Shown here one piece after another: positions 16,501-23,786 of a DNA stretch of 64,000 bases. The notes under the pieces are model-generated. The model was given only the letters and a program-made list of their open reading frames with translations. It was not told the DNA's origin and did no database searches. Made by a program: the position numbers and the translations under genes. Numbering within the stretch: position 1 is the first letter of the stretch; each line of letters starts with the position of its first letter. The DNA comes from Desulfarculaceae bacterium. GTDB lineage: Bacteria; Desulfobacterota; Desulfarculia; Desulfarculales; Desulfarculaceae. The stretch spans positions 62,001 to 126,000 of the forward strand of contig JAIPDO010000001.1 in assembly GCA_021737645.1 (NCBI GenBank). Direction: 5' to 3'.

Positions 16501-17136
16501 AAACTCCACCCGCACCGGGTCGTCCAGCAGGGGGCCGAAAAAGTCCACCACCGAGCCGCGCACCGCGAAATCTCCCACCTGCTCCACCAGGCCCACCGGG
16601 GTGTAGCCCCCCTGAGCCAAGGCGTTGACCAGGGCGTCACGCTCCAGGCGCTGGCCCTTGCTCAGCTCCAGGTAGTTGTCCAAAAGGTGCTCGGGGGGAC
16701 ACAGACGAGAGGAGGCGGCCACCGCCGAGGTGACCACCAACAGGGGCTCTTCGGCGGCGATAAGCTCCCACAACACCGACAAGCGGCGGCTGGTTACCTC
16801 GGGCGGGGGGTCCAGTTCCTGGTAGGGGCTTACCTCGTAGGCCGGGAAAAGGCGAACCGGCGATCCGCCGTTGCTCTGGCCCGCTAAAAAGAATTCCAAG
16901 TCGCGAGTCAGGGTTTCGGCCACGGCCAGGGTTGGGCACACCACCAGAGTGGTGCGGGGAGCGTTTTTCCACAGCCGGGCCAGGGCAAAAGCCCTTCCCG
17001 CGCCCTCCAGGCCGCCCAAAAGGGCCGCGCCCTGATCCTGCAAAAGATGTTGCGCCTGCTCCAGACGCTCACCCGCAGGCCAGTAGCCCGAAACCCTATT
17101 TTTCTGATTAAGGTTCATTCCCAGTGCTTTTGCCAC
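13582..17136 (-). CDS. mfd: Transcription-repair coupling factor Mfd
   Basis: 1184 aa, full family length. It displaces RNA polymerase stalled at lesions and recruits UvrA. The N-terminal third is the UvrB-like region (LFPAYEVSPYQELDPPPEVTS). The RNA-polymerase-interaction domain is around PGNLVVHMDHGVGRYEGL. The translocase Walker A is GDVGFGKTEV with K678, the DEEQ box reads VVDEEQRFGV, and the helicase end includes QLRGRVGRSGRRAYAYL. The C-terminal TRCF domain is around LPESYVPDPEVRLSLYRRL. The start is GTG 17136 or ATG 17118; both have modest ribosome sites. First gene of the mfd-ppiC-surA run. Confidence 0.97.
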   Translation of the reverse strand: MAKALGMNLNQKNRVSGYWPAGERLEQAQHLLQDQGAALLGGLEGAGRAFALARLWKNAPRTTLVVCPTLAVAETLTRDLEFFLAGQSNGGSPVRLFPAYEVSPYQELDPPPEVTSRRLSVLWELIAAEEPLLVVTSAVAASSRLCPPEHLLDNYLELSKGQRLERDALVNALAQGGYTPVGLVEQVGDFAVRGSVVDFFGPLLDDPVRVEFFGDEIESLRRFDPSDQRSQLPLREAGLIPCLPVELSPEAAKRAAGRLRKLAREEGLSTRRLAELVEKIELRAPFSGLESLLPVFFKNAGDIFTYLPEDAWFYILEPAEVDNRLKGEAEEMERQFEEAREDGRLVLAPPMLRRTYGQMAQRLGERPHLLCRALAMGLEEPGDAPLVRLKAETFPGLHQDLKRGGEGSVITRFLGWVGAQREQGRSVTLVCRSRSQVERLAELLSEREVAVKVVGVASETWPIAPGEAPLFLMDGVLTAGLAPAELPVCFITEDEVFGAPRVVRHKAPPRLSEMLAALDDMEPGNLVVHMDHGVGRYEGLTTVAVGAAESDFLHLSFAGGDKLYLPADRMGLISKYRGPEDAKPKLDRLGGRAWLRVKGRAKKAVEAIAHDLVELYAARSVAKGKSFTPPDSGFREFEAGFPWEETPDQARAIQDVLADLAAPKPMDRLVCGDVGFGKTEVSLRAAYLVAMQGRQVAFLVPTTVLAEQHYQTFVERLVDQPLEVASLSRFKTASQQREVLAGLKAGTVDIVIGTHRLLSKDVEFNDLGLMVVDEEQRFGVKDKERLKKMRRLVDVLTLTATPIPRTLQMSLSGLRDLSVINTPPADRQAIKTYVAAFTPKAMAQAVEREMAREGQVFLVHNRVQDIGKMATMVQRLVPSARVGVAHGQLPEKELERVMMSFVRRELDVLVCTTIIESGLDIPSANTIIVNNADKFGLSQIYQLRGRVGRSGRRAYAYLFVRSEQSLSRQAAKRLKALMDFTQLGAGFAIAMHDLQIRGAGNMLGEAQSGVAAEVGYELYLRMLEEAIARLKGEAPPEGPEPELKLGLPAHLPESYVPDPEVRLSLYRRLSGVRSPEQLDQVAAEMGDRFGPPPAAAGNLLAGVDLKVLLRRMRSDRLDLSSDGLMAYFTQTEGLNLDRLLAMAQEQPNKVRVFPDGRVKLTLATDRPPLEQAKQFLQYISRGGN

Positions 17137-17463
17137 CCTGTGAATTTATAACTCCCGCGACTAGATCGGGCTCCAATTAACTCCGCTGAAAAGCTGGCTC
17201 AACTAACTACTTTAATTTTAAAGAAAATAATTATAACTATCTTTTCGAGCGGTTAATTATTTTTCTTAAATAATGCAAAATCGCGCATTTTCCCATAAAG
17301 AATCACAACTTAATCACAATAAGGGCTAACCCCTTGTTTCCGTTCGATCAAAGATAACCGAGCCGGGGCCGGGCGGCAAGAGCCTCCGGCTGGGAGATGC
17401 GCCCCGCCTGGGGTATACTGTTGCTCCACGCAAGATCGCCCGCCACGCAACGAGGAGTTTTTT
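17137..17463. other. A/T-rich divergent intergenic region
   Basis: 327 bases between mfd (minus) and the rtcA-like gene (plus). The part at 17200-17330 is strikingly A/T-rich (runs such as TTAATTTTAAAGAAAATAATTATAA). A -10-like TATACT at 17414-17419 could serve the plus-strand gene, but its -35 is poor. No coding sequence or RNA gene is supported. Confidence 0.5.
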
Positions 17464-18537
17464 TTGCTGGACATGGTGGAGATAAAAGACGGCGGAGCGG
17501 CGCGCAACGCCGGCCTGCGCATTGGCCTGGCCCTTAGCCTGATCACCGGACGCCCCCTGCGATTGGGCGGCCTGGTGGACGACTCCCCTCGCCCTCGTCC
17601 CGGCCTGGCGGCCGGCGGCCTCACCCTGGCCGTAGCCGCCTCGGCGGTGAGCCGGGGACGCCTTCAGGCCGAGGCCGGTTCGCCCGAGCTCACCCTCACT
17701 CCCGGCGGCCCGCCCCAGCCCGGTGATTATCACCTGGACGTGGCCCATCTGGAGCCCAGTTGTGCCCCCTTCAGCTCCATGCTGGAGATGCTCTTGTTGC
17801 CGCTGTCCATGACCGGCGGCACCAGCGGCCTTATCCTGCGCGGCGGAAGCCACGTAATGGGCGGGCCCACCAGCGATGAGATCACCAAGGTGTTCTTGCC
17901 CAACTGGCGCACCCTGGGCCTGAACGCCAACTACAGCGAGATAGCCCCCGGCTTTTTCCCCAGCGGCGGCGGCGAGGCCGAGGCCACGATTGTGGACGCG
18001 GGCGGCGCTCTGAGCCACATCAGAGCCGAGGCGCCCTTTGAGCCCCGCGAGGTGGGGGTGGAGGTGCTGTGCTCCAACCTGCCGGTGCATCTGGCCGAGC
18101 AGTCCATGCAGGGCGCTTTGGACCGCCTGGCCATGCACGGTCTAAACGGTGAGGGAAACCTGCGCCGGGCCAAGGGCGGCAAGGGCCAAGCCCTGTTGGT
18201 GTGGGCCAGCGACGGCCACATGCGCATCGGGTTCTCCACTCTAGGCAAACGGGGCAGCCGCCCCGAAGCCCTGGCCCTGGAAGCGGTGGAGGCGATGACT
18301 CATTTTCTGAAAAGCCAGGCGGGCCTGCCTTCGGCCCTGGCCGCGCGCCTGCTGCTGACCCTGGCCTGCGCCAAGGGCATCAGCCGCTTTACGGTAAGCG
18401 GGCCGCCCAAACCCTTGAAGGCGGCCATGAAGATCATCAACGCCTTTTGGCCGGGCACGGTGCGCCTGTCCTCGCCCCGGGACGAGGCCCTGCTGGAAGT
18501 CAAGGTCATCGGACGCGACTGGGGCCGGGTCCTCTAG
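17464..18537 (+). CDS. RtcA-like RNA 3'-phosphate cyclase family protein, divergent
   Basis: 357 aa. The TTG at 17464 has GAGGAG 8 bases upstream; the ATG at 17473 is a possible start. The family is recognised by LEMLLLPLSMTGGTSGLILRGGSHV (split here at residues about 108-130), the PTSDEITKVFLPNWR segment and the GFFPSGGGEAE motif (164-173). Two hallmarks are missing. The N-terminal GEGGGQ phosphate loop is replaced by GAARNAG (11-17). The C-terminal region, where the AMP-accepting histidine and TN are expected, reads FTVSGPPKPLKAAMKI (309-324) with no His. It may be a non-catalytic RNA-binding paralogue, like eukaryotic Rcl1; that is inference. No rtcB is nearby. Confidence 0.75.
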   Translation: MLDMVEIKDGGAARNAGLRIGLALSLITGRPLRLGGLVDDSPRPRPGLAAGGLTLAVAASAVSRGRLQAEAGSPELTLTPGGPPQPGDYHLDVAHLEPSCAPFSSMLEMLLLPLSMTGGTSGLILRGGSHVMGGPTSDEITKVFLPNWRTLGLNANYSEIAPGFFPSGGGEAEATIVDAGGALSHIRAEAPFEPREVGVEVLCSNLPVHLAEQSMQGALDRLAMHGLNGEGNLRRAKGGKGQALLVWASDGHMRIGFSTLGKRGSRPEALALEAVEAMTHFLKSQAGLPSALAARLLLTLACAKGISRFTVSGPPKPLKAAMKIINAFWPGTVRLSSPRDEALLEVKVIGRDWGRVL

Positions 18538-18617
18538 CCCGACGCCCTCCCGCATCACCTTCCAACGATCCCTTGGTCAAACCGCCGCCCCAGGCGACCT
18601 GATAGAGTCGGTGGGCC

Positions 18618-19400
18618 TTATTCCTCGGGGAAGTTGGGCTCCCGCTTTTCAATGCCCGCGCTGAAGCCTTCCTGGGCGTCGGGCAGCAAGGCGCCGATGG
18701 CCATCATCTCCTTGGCGTAGTGGTAGGCCTGGTCCTCGGTCATTTCGATCTGTGCATAGAACACTTGCTTGGAAATACCCAGCACGATGCGCGATCCCTT
18801 GGCGATCTCCCTGGCCCAGGCAAAGGTTTCCTGCTCCAATTGGTCGTCGGGCAACACCCGGTTCACCAGGCCCATCTCCCTGGCTTCTTGCGCACTGTAG
18901 AGATTGCCGGTGAGCAGCATTTCCAGGCACTTTTTCTGGCCTACCGCCCGGCTGACCGCCACGGTGGGCGTGGAGCAGTTGTAGCCGATTTTCATCCCGG
19001 TCATGCCGAACTTGGCGCCGTTTTCCGCCGCCACCACCAAATCGCAGCCGGCCACCAGATGGCAACCGCCCGCCATGGCTATGCCGTGCACCTGGGCGAT
19101 GATGGGCATGGGAACCTGGCGCATGCAGCTCATCATGTCGTAGGAGGTCTGGAAAAGGTTGCGAATGGATGAGGGGGTGCCGTCACGCACCTCCAAGCGA
19201 TCGTGGCCCGAGCAAAACACCTTGCCATTGGCCTTGAGTATAACTACCTTGACATCCTTGCCTTTTTCCCAGCTTTGCAGGCAATCGGTTATTTCCAGCT
19301 CAACCGCCGCGCCCAGAGCGTTCATCTTGTCGGGCTGATTCAAAGTGATGAGGCCGATACGGTCCTTGACCTCGGTTAGGATGTATTCGTAGGACATCAT
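18618..19400 (-). CDS. Enoyl-CoA hydratase/isomerase family protein (ECHDC3-like)
   Basis: 260 aa from the ATG at 19400 (or the adjacent ATG 19397), which follows AGGAGGAGGA. Crotonase fold: the oxyanion-hole segments are FCSGHDRLEV and GIAMAGGCHLVAGCDL, then GMKIGYNCSTPTVAVSRAVG and LEMLLTGNLYSAQEA. The wording resembles ECHDC3-type crotonases. In classical hydratase, Glu144 lies in a PExxxG context; here the aligned residues are MTGMKIG without that Glu, although the second Glu (LEMLLTG) is kept. It may therefore catalyse another CoA-thioester reaction, or none. Divergent from the CoA-transferase genes, suggesting a linked pathway. Confidence 0.85.
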   Translation of the reverse strand: MMSYEYILTEVKDRIGLITLNQPDKMNALGAAVELEITDCLQSWEKGKDVKVVILKANGKVFCSGHDRLEVRDGTPSSIRNLFQTSYDMMSCMRQVPMPIIAQVHGIAMAGGCHLVAGCDLVVAAENGAKFGMTGMKIGYNCSTPTVAVSRAVGQKKCLEMLLTGNLYSAQEAREMGLVNRVLPDDQLEQETFAWAREIAKGSRIVLGISKQVFYAQIEMTEDQAYHYAKEMMAIGALLPDAQEGFSAGIEKREPNFPEE

Positions 19401-19630
19401 TCCTCCTCCTGATAACGTCATCTTCCCCATAGTCCACGCTGCCGGCGGCCTGAACCAAAAGACTGCCAAGACTCTAATGCATCGCGGCGCAAAGCTTCCA
19501 TGGTTTTCTTGGGCAAACGCGAAACCATCAGACGCGGGTTCTGCGAATATCCCGATAATGATAATATACTTTCCTAGCCAGGTGCACCGAGCCGTTGATC
19601 GCCCGCCAAGCCGGGCCAAGGAGGTTGCTA

Positions 19631-20620
19631 TTGCGCAATAAGCTGATGTCCATGCAAGATGCCGTGGCCAACTACACCTGGGACGGCATGACCTATTGTC
19701 ACGGCGCCGCCTTCCCGGTGGGCTCGGACTCCATCGCCTTTGGCAAGGAGATGGTCAAGCAGGGCCGCAAGGACCTGAACGTTATCTGCCACTGCGGCTC
19801 CAGCCAGGTAAACCTGCTGGCCGCGGTGGGGGCGGTGCGCCGGGTGGAGGTGGGCTTTTCGGGCCTGGAGGTATACGGCTTCGCCAACGGGCTCAACCGG
19901 GCGGTGACCAGCGGCCAAACCGTCATAGAGGACTACTCCAACGGGGCCATGGCCTTCCGCTTCTTCGGCGGGGCCATGAACTGGCCCTTCGTACCGGCCA
20001 CGGTCAACATCTGCAACGACCAGCAGTGGTGCTCCGGCGACAAGCCCGAGGTCTACCCGGCCACCGAAAAAATCCCCACCATCACCGACCCTTTCACAGG
20101 CCAGACCCTGGGAGCCTTCCGCTCCCTGCGGCCCGAGGTGGCCGCCATCCACGTGACCATGGCCGACATTTACGGCAACGCCATCATGCTGGGCAGCGAA
20201 TGGAGCCGCTTCGAGATGTCCCGGGCCGCCGAAAAGGTGGTGCTGGTGGCGGACAAGATCGTGGACACCGGTTGCATGCGCCAATACCCCAACCTGGTGC
20301 GCATCATCGCCGAGGTGGTGGACGCGGTGGTCTACTGGCCCCTTTGCTCCTGGCCCCAGGCCTCCTGCGGGCTCTACGACTCCGACGAAGAGCACATGTT
20401 CTACATGAACAAGGCCATGAAGAGTGCCGAGGACACCGAGGACTACTGCAACAAGTGGGTGCGCTCCTATGAAACCCCAGAGCAGTATCTGGAGCTTATC
20501 GGCCAAGAAAAAATCGCCAAGCTAACGGCCACGGAAACCGCCTTTTTGATGGACCCCTACCGCAAATGGATTAGGAGCGATATCGAGGTGGCCGAACTGT
20601 TGGAACGGGCGGAGGGATAG
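19631..20620 (+). CDS. CoA-transferase family I, alpha subunit (GctA-like)
   Basis: 329 aa from the TTG at 19631: AAGGAGG ends 6 bases upstream, and the start then matches the family pattern (MSMQDAVANYTWDGMT). A TTG at 19595 is less likely. Family I alpha subunits bind CoA. Visible segments are GAAFPVGSDSIAFGKEMVKQG, VGFSGLEVYGFANGLNR and IHVTMADIYGNAIMLGSEW. It resembles glutaconate/3-oxoacid CoA-transferase A. The beta subunit gene begins 5 bases later, so the pair should form a heteromer moving CoA between carboxylic acids. The substrate cannot be read. Confidence 0.88.
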   Translation: MRNKLMSMQDAVANYTWDGMTYCHGAAFPVGSDSIAFGKEMVKQGRKDLNVICHCGSSQVNLLAAVGAVRRVEVGFSGLEVYGFANGLNRAVTSGQTVIEDYSNGAMAFRFFGGAMNWPFVPATVNICNDQQWCSGDKPEVYPATEKIPTITDPFTGQTLGAFRSLRPEVAAIHVTMADIYGNAIMLGSEWSRFEMSRAAEKVVLVADKIVDTGCMRQYPNLVRIIAEVVDAVVYWPLCSWPQASCGLYDSDEEHMFYMNKAMKSAEDTEDYCNKWVRSYETPEQYLELIGQEKIAKLTATETAFLMDPYRKWIRSDIEVAELLERAEG

Positions 20621-20625
20621 GCGCG

Positions 20626-21417
20626 ATGGAATACACCAAGCAGGAGTTCATGGCCATCGTCACCGGCCGGGAAATCAAAGACGGCCAACTCATCATCCTG
20701 GGGGTGGGGCTGTCCATGCTGGCCGGGTACTTCGCCCAGCTCAACCACGCCCCCAACCTGATGGCCTTCACCGAGGGCGGCATATACGGCTCCACCCCGG
20801 TGGGTGGCTTGCCCTGGGGCATCGAGTGCAACCGCATCAGCGCCAACGCCACCAGCTTCACCAACGCCATCGACGCCCTGGGCTTTCTGGTGGCCTCGGG
20901 ACGCTGCGACAACGCGGTGATCGGCGCCGCCCAGGTGGACCAGTACGGCAACGTGAACACCACCGGTATATGGGAGGAGCCGCCTTGGAAAGCGGGGCGA
21001 TACGATCCGCCCCGGGTGCGCCTGAACGGCAGCGGCGGGGCCAACGACATCGCGGTGGGGGCCAAGAGCTACTTGATCATGGCCTCCCACGAAAAACGGC
21101 GCTTCGTGGAAAAAGTGGACTATATATCCAGCCCCGGCTATCTGGGCGGCGGCGACGCCCGTGAGCGTTGCGGCTTCGTGGGCGGCGGCCCTTCGGCCAT
21201 CATTTCCACCCTGGGCATCCTGCGCCCGGACTCGGTGAGCAAGGAGTTCTACCTGGACGCCTACTTCCCCTTCACCAACGTGGAGGAGGTCAAGGCGTCC
21301 ACCGGCTGGGATCTGAAGGTGTCGCCCGAGGTCAAGCTGGTTCCCGAGCCCACGGACCGGGAGTTGGCCAACCTGCGCACCGTGGACACCACGGGGTCGC
21401 TACGTAAAAAGGGCTAG
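20626..21417 (+). CDS. CoA-transferase family I, beta subunit (GctB-like)
   Basis: 263 aa. Beta subunits carry the glutamate that forms the CoA-thioester intermediate; the candidate is E50 in AFTEGGIYGS. Other family marks are GAAQVDQYGNVNTT, the glycine-rich LNGSGGANDIAVGAKS and the late VEKVDYISSPGYLGGG. Together with the alpha subunit 5 bases upstream it should make a functional transferase. A crotonase is encoded divergently, so a role in unsaturated or aromatic-acid CoA metabolism is possible. It ends convergent to an unknown gene with only 25 bases between. Confidence 0.88.
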   Translation: MEYTKQEFMAIVTGREIKDGQLIILGVGLSMLAGYFAQLNHAPNLMAFTEGGIYGSTPVGGLPWGIECNRISANATSFTNAIDALGFLVASGRCDNAVIGAAQVDQYGNVNTTGIWEEPPWKAGRYDPPRVRLNGSGGANDIAVGAKSYLIMASHEKRRFVEKVDYISSPGYLGGGDARERCGFVGGGPSAIISTLGILRPDSVSKEFYLDAYFPFTNVEEVKASTGWDLKVSPEVKLVPEPTDRELANLRTVDTTGSLRKKG

Positions 21418-21442
21418 CTTTCGCCTGGCGTGAACCGCACGC

Positions 21443-22669
21443 TTACCAGAGGGCCCACACCACGGTGGAACCCTCGGGCCAATCTTCCGGCCATTGCTCC
21501 ATCTTGGGCGCGTCCATGGGCTTTTCCCCGCGCATGAGAGCCAACAGGTCTTCGCGGCTAAGGCCGGGGAAGGCCAACAGGCTGAGCCCCCGAGGCTTGC
21601 CCCCGGCGCTCACCCCTGCCTGCTGCACCAGATCGCCATAGGCCTGGGCCAACTCCTGGGCCTCCTGGGCCAGTTCAGGGGCCAGGCCGGGCCACCACTT
21701 TTCCCCGTCCACCCGCTGGGCTAAATGGTTCACCCTCTGGCGCAGCAGGTCCATGTCCGAAGACTGGTCCAGCTTGGCGGCCAGGTCCAAAAAGGCCTGG
21801 TCGTCCAGCTCCGAGAGATCGGGCAGCACCAGGCGGGCCGCCTCCTGAGCCAGAGGGTTGTCGGGACGGGCAGCCATTGGGGCCATGGTCAGGGGCGACA
21901 CCGCACCGGCCGGGGTGCGGAACTCCTTGACCGGAGGCTGCACCAATTCGTGGGCCCGTTCCAACAGCAAACGGGCGGCCGCGGCGCTGGTGGTGGCCGG
22001 CCAACCGGCTTCGGCGCCAAACCCCTGAGCCAGGGTGCTCCAAGCCTTCAGGCGGCTCTCAAGCAGGTGCTCCTGGGGCAGGGTGTAATCCACCGGGGCC
22101 AAATGGTCCATGAGCGGGGCCTCGTAGTCCACCGGCTGGTAATCATCCTGGTCCTGGCCCATGGAGTGGCGCAAACGGCTCTCCCCTTGGCGGGCCTGGG
22201 ACAAGGCCTGCTCCAACTCGGCCGCCTCCTGGTCCTGGATGTGAGCCAGATTAAGCAAGAGGTCCGCCTCCACTCCGGGCAGGCCGGGATCGCCCTGGCC
22301 CTTGGGGCCTTGGTAGCTTTTGATCTCGCGCATCACCGTGCGGAACGTCTCCGGCGGGGTGGGAAGCTCCATGCCCGCCTTAGGGGCCTCCGCCGAACTG
22401 GAGCCCTGGTGGGAGGCCAGCCATTGCTGCCATTGGTCCAGCAGCTTGGCCGCCTGGCGGGCCTGGGGGTTGTCCGAGCCCACCGCTCCGGCCTGGCCCG
22501 CGGGCCTGAGCATACGGGCCAGGATCTCCAGCCCCGGCGGGGTGGCATGGGCCCCCTTGCCCAGGCTGGGCGGCTCCAGCACGTTAAGGGGCTTGAACAA
22601 GGGGCACAGGGCGGTGAGGGCGCTTCGCCTGAGGGCGGTGGCCGGAAAGATGAGGGCGCTGAGATCCAT
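21443..22669 (-). CDS. Large uncharacterised helical protein
   Basis: 408 aa from the ATG at 22669 (AAGGAA upstream); longer in-frame starts exist but lack a ribosome site. No family recognised. It is rich in Ala, Leu, Gln, Glu and Pro, with long probable helices (EAAELEQALSQARQGESRLR; QEAARLVLPDLSELDDQAF) and a Trp-rich tail (MEQWPEDWPEGSTVVWALW, residues about 390-408). There is no signal peptide or membrane span. It is a single-gene unit convergent with the CoA-transferase pair. Composition matches neighbouring genes, so recent transfer is not indicated. Confidence 0.65.
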   Translation of the reverse strand: MDLSALIFPATALRRSALTALCPLFKPLNVLEPPSLGKGAHATPPGLEILARMLRPAGQAGAVGSDNPQARQAAKLLDQWQQWLASHQGSSSAEAPKAGMELPTPPETFRTVMREIKSYQGPKGQGDPGLPGVEADLLLNLAHIQDQEAAELEQALSQARQGESRLRHSMGQDQDDYQPVDYEAPLMDHLAPVDYTLPQEHLLESRLKAWSTLAQGFGAEAGWPATTSAAAARLLLERAHELVQPPVKEFRTPAGAVSPLTMAPMAARPDNPLAQEAARLVLPDLSELDDQAFLDLAAKLDQSSDMDLLRQRVNHLAQRVDGEKWWPGLAPELAQEAQELAQAYGDLVQQAGVSAGGKPRGLSLLAFPGLSREDLLALMRGEKPMDAPKMEQWPEDWPEGSTVVWALW

Positions 22670-22795
22670 GACGGAAATTCCTTTTGCAACCGGCCTGGCC
22701 GGTGCGAGGGCTCGGCCCGGCACGGCCGGTGTGGTAATTTACTGGTAAGTCATTGTCCACTTTAGCGGCCTGTTGGGGCAAGGGAAAGCGAGAAT

Positions 22796-23035
22796 ATGGA
22801 CCAACGCATCTTTGAGCAGGGCCTGAGCGTGGAAGCCACCAGTTTGTATCTTTTGCTGAGTTCGTTGTCGGATTCGGGCGTGCCGCTCATCCTGGAGCGG
22901 GTGGAGCCCATATGGAACGCTGATATAGAAACCCTGGGCCCCTCGTTCGAGGAGTTGGCAGGCAGGGCCATCGCCGTCCAGGACGAGGCCGGGGCCTGGC
23001 ACCTGAACCCCGCCTCCCAGTGGCGGTCCGCCTAG
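22796..23035 (+). CDS. Small uncharacterised protein
   Basis: 79 aa with a plausible ribosome site (AAAGCGAGA) before the ATG. It begins MDQRIFEQGLSVEATSLYLL and has a mixed helix/strand pattern without membrane segments or cysteines. The LILERVEPIWN part suggests a small globular or winged-helix-like protein, but no family is recognised. Its last 4 bases overlap the end of the convergent DUF493 gene. Confidence 0.5.
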   Translation: MDQRIFEQGLSVEATSLYLLLSSLSDSGVPLILERVEPIWNADIETLGPSFEELAGRAIAVQDEAGAWHLNPASQWRSA

Positions 23036-23352
23036 GCTAGCATCACCAACCCCCCCAAAGCCTTGAGCCCGTCGTAAACCTCCAGCACCTTCTCGGAGCT
23101 CCCCACCTTGGTGTCAATGGTCACGGCCAGGTACTTGCCCCCCGCCGAAGGCCGGGATCGCAGTTCGCCCCCCCCGGTGATGGGACCCAATACCGCCTCC
23201 GCCGCGCGGCGGACCTCCTGGGCGAATTCCCCGGAATTGTAGCCGATCGCCTTGAACATATAGACACAGGGAAAGCTGTGGTGTTCTTCGAGCATCCTCA
23301 GGGCTTCTTGGCGCTCGGCGGCGGAGAGACGGGCGGGGGTGGTGTCGGTCAT
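23032..23352 (-). CDS. DUF493 (YbeD-like) family protein
   Basis: 106 aa. It matches the DUF493/YbeD family, an ACT-like ferredoxin fold: HSFPCVYMFKAIG (residues 25-37), then GKYLAVTIDTKVGSSEKVLEVYDGL near the C-terminus. The family's function is poorly defined; in E. coli ybeD lies by lipB, and an allosteric regulatory role has been proposed. Here it stands alone, ending convergent with the small gene at 22796. Length is near the family's usual 90-100 residues. Confidence 0.75.
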   Translation of the reverse strand: MTDTTPARLSAAERQEALRMLEEHHSFPCVYMFKAIGYNSGEFAQEVRRAAEAVLGPITGGGELRSRPSAGGKYLAVTIDTKVGSSEKVLEVYDGLKALGGLVMLA

Positions 23353-23460
23353 GAGCGGCCTCGGGTGAAAGTGAGTTTCTTTAATAATTCGGAGCCTTGT
23401 TATCTTTAATTCTAGGAGGCGCCCCCACGGGTGTCAAACCGCGCACAAGGGCACATTTTC

Positions 23461-23489
23461 TTGACTTCGCTGTTTCTTCTTGATATGAG
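23461..23489 (+). promoter_or_regulatory. Sigma-70 promoter for the kor operon
   Basis: TTGACT (23461-23466), 17-base spacer, TATGAG (23484-23489). It lies 75 bases before the ferredoxin ATG and in the only intergenic gap of the operon. Confidence 0.55.
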
Positions 23490-23564
23490 TCGGCATTTCT
23501 ACATATAGCATCCGCGTCTCACCACCGTCGGCAGCCCGGCGGTAACCAGCCACCAGGAGGCCTC

Positions 23565-23786
23565 ATGGCAAAAGGCAAAATCACAATCGACCGGGAAAAA
23601 TGCAAGGGCTGCGAGCTCTGCGTCTCGGTCTGCCCCAAGCAATGCATAGCCATAAGCACGGGGCTCAACGACAAGGGCTATTATCCAGCCGAGTTCAGCC
23701 AGGGCGAGGAAGGCGACTGTTGCACCGCGTGCACCCTGTGCGCCCTCACCTGCCCTGACATTGCCATCGAGGTGTACCGTGGCTAA
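23565..23786 (+). CDS. korD: 2-oxoacid:ferredoxin oxidoreductase delta subunit (2x[4Fe-4S] ferredoxin)
   Basis: 73 aa. Two cluster motifs are present: CKGCELCVSVCP (residues 13-24) and the second CTACTLCALTCP, each binding a [4Fe-4S] cluster. A short insertion lies between them. As the delta subunit it would take electrons from the TPP-containing beta subunit. AGGAGG lies upstream of the ATG. Its end overlaps the alpha-subunit start by 8 bases. Order delta-alpha-beta-gamma is typical of 2-oxoglutarate or branched-chain ketoacid enzymes. Confidence 0.9.
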   Translation: MAKGKITIDREKCKGCELCVSVCPKQCIAISTGLNDKGYYPAEFSQGEEGDCCTACTLCALTCPDIAIEVYRG

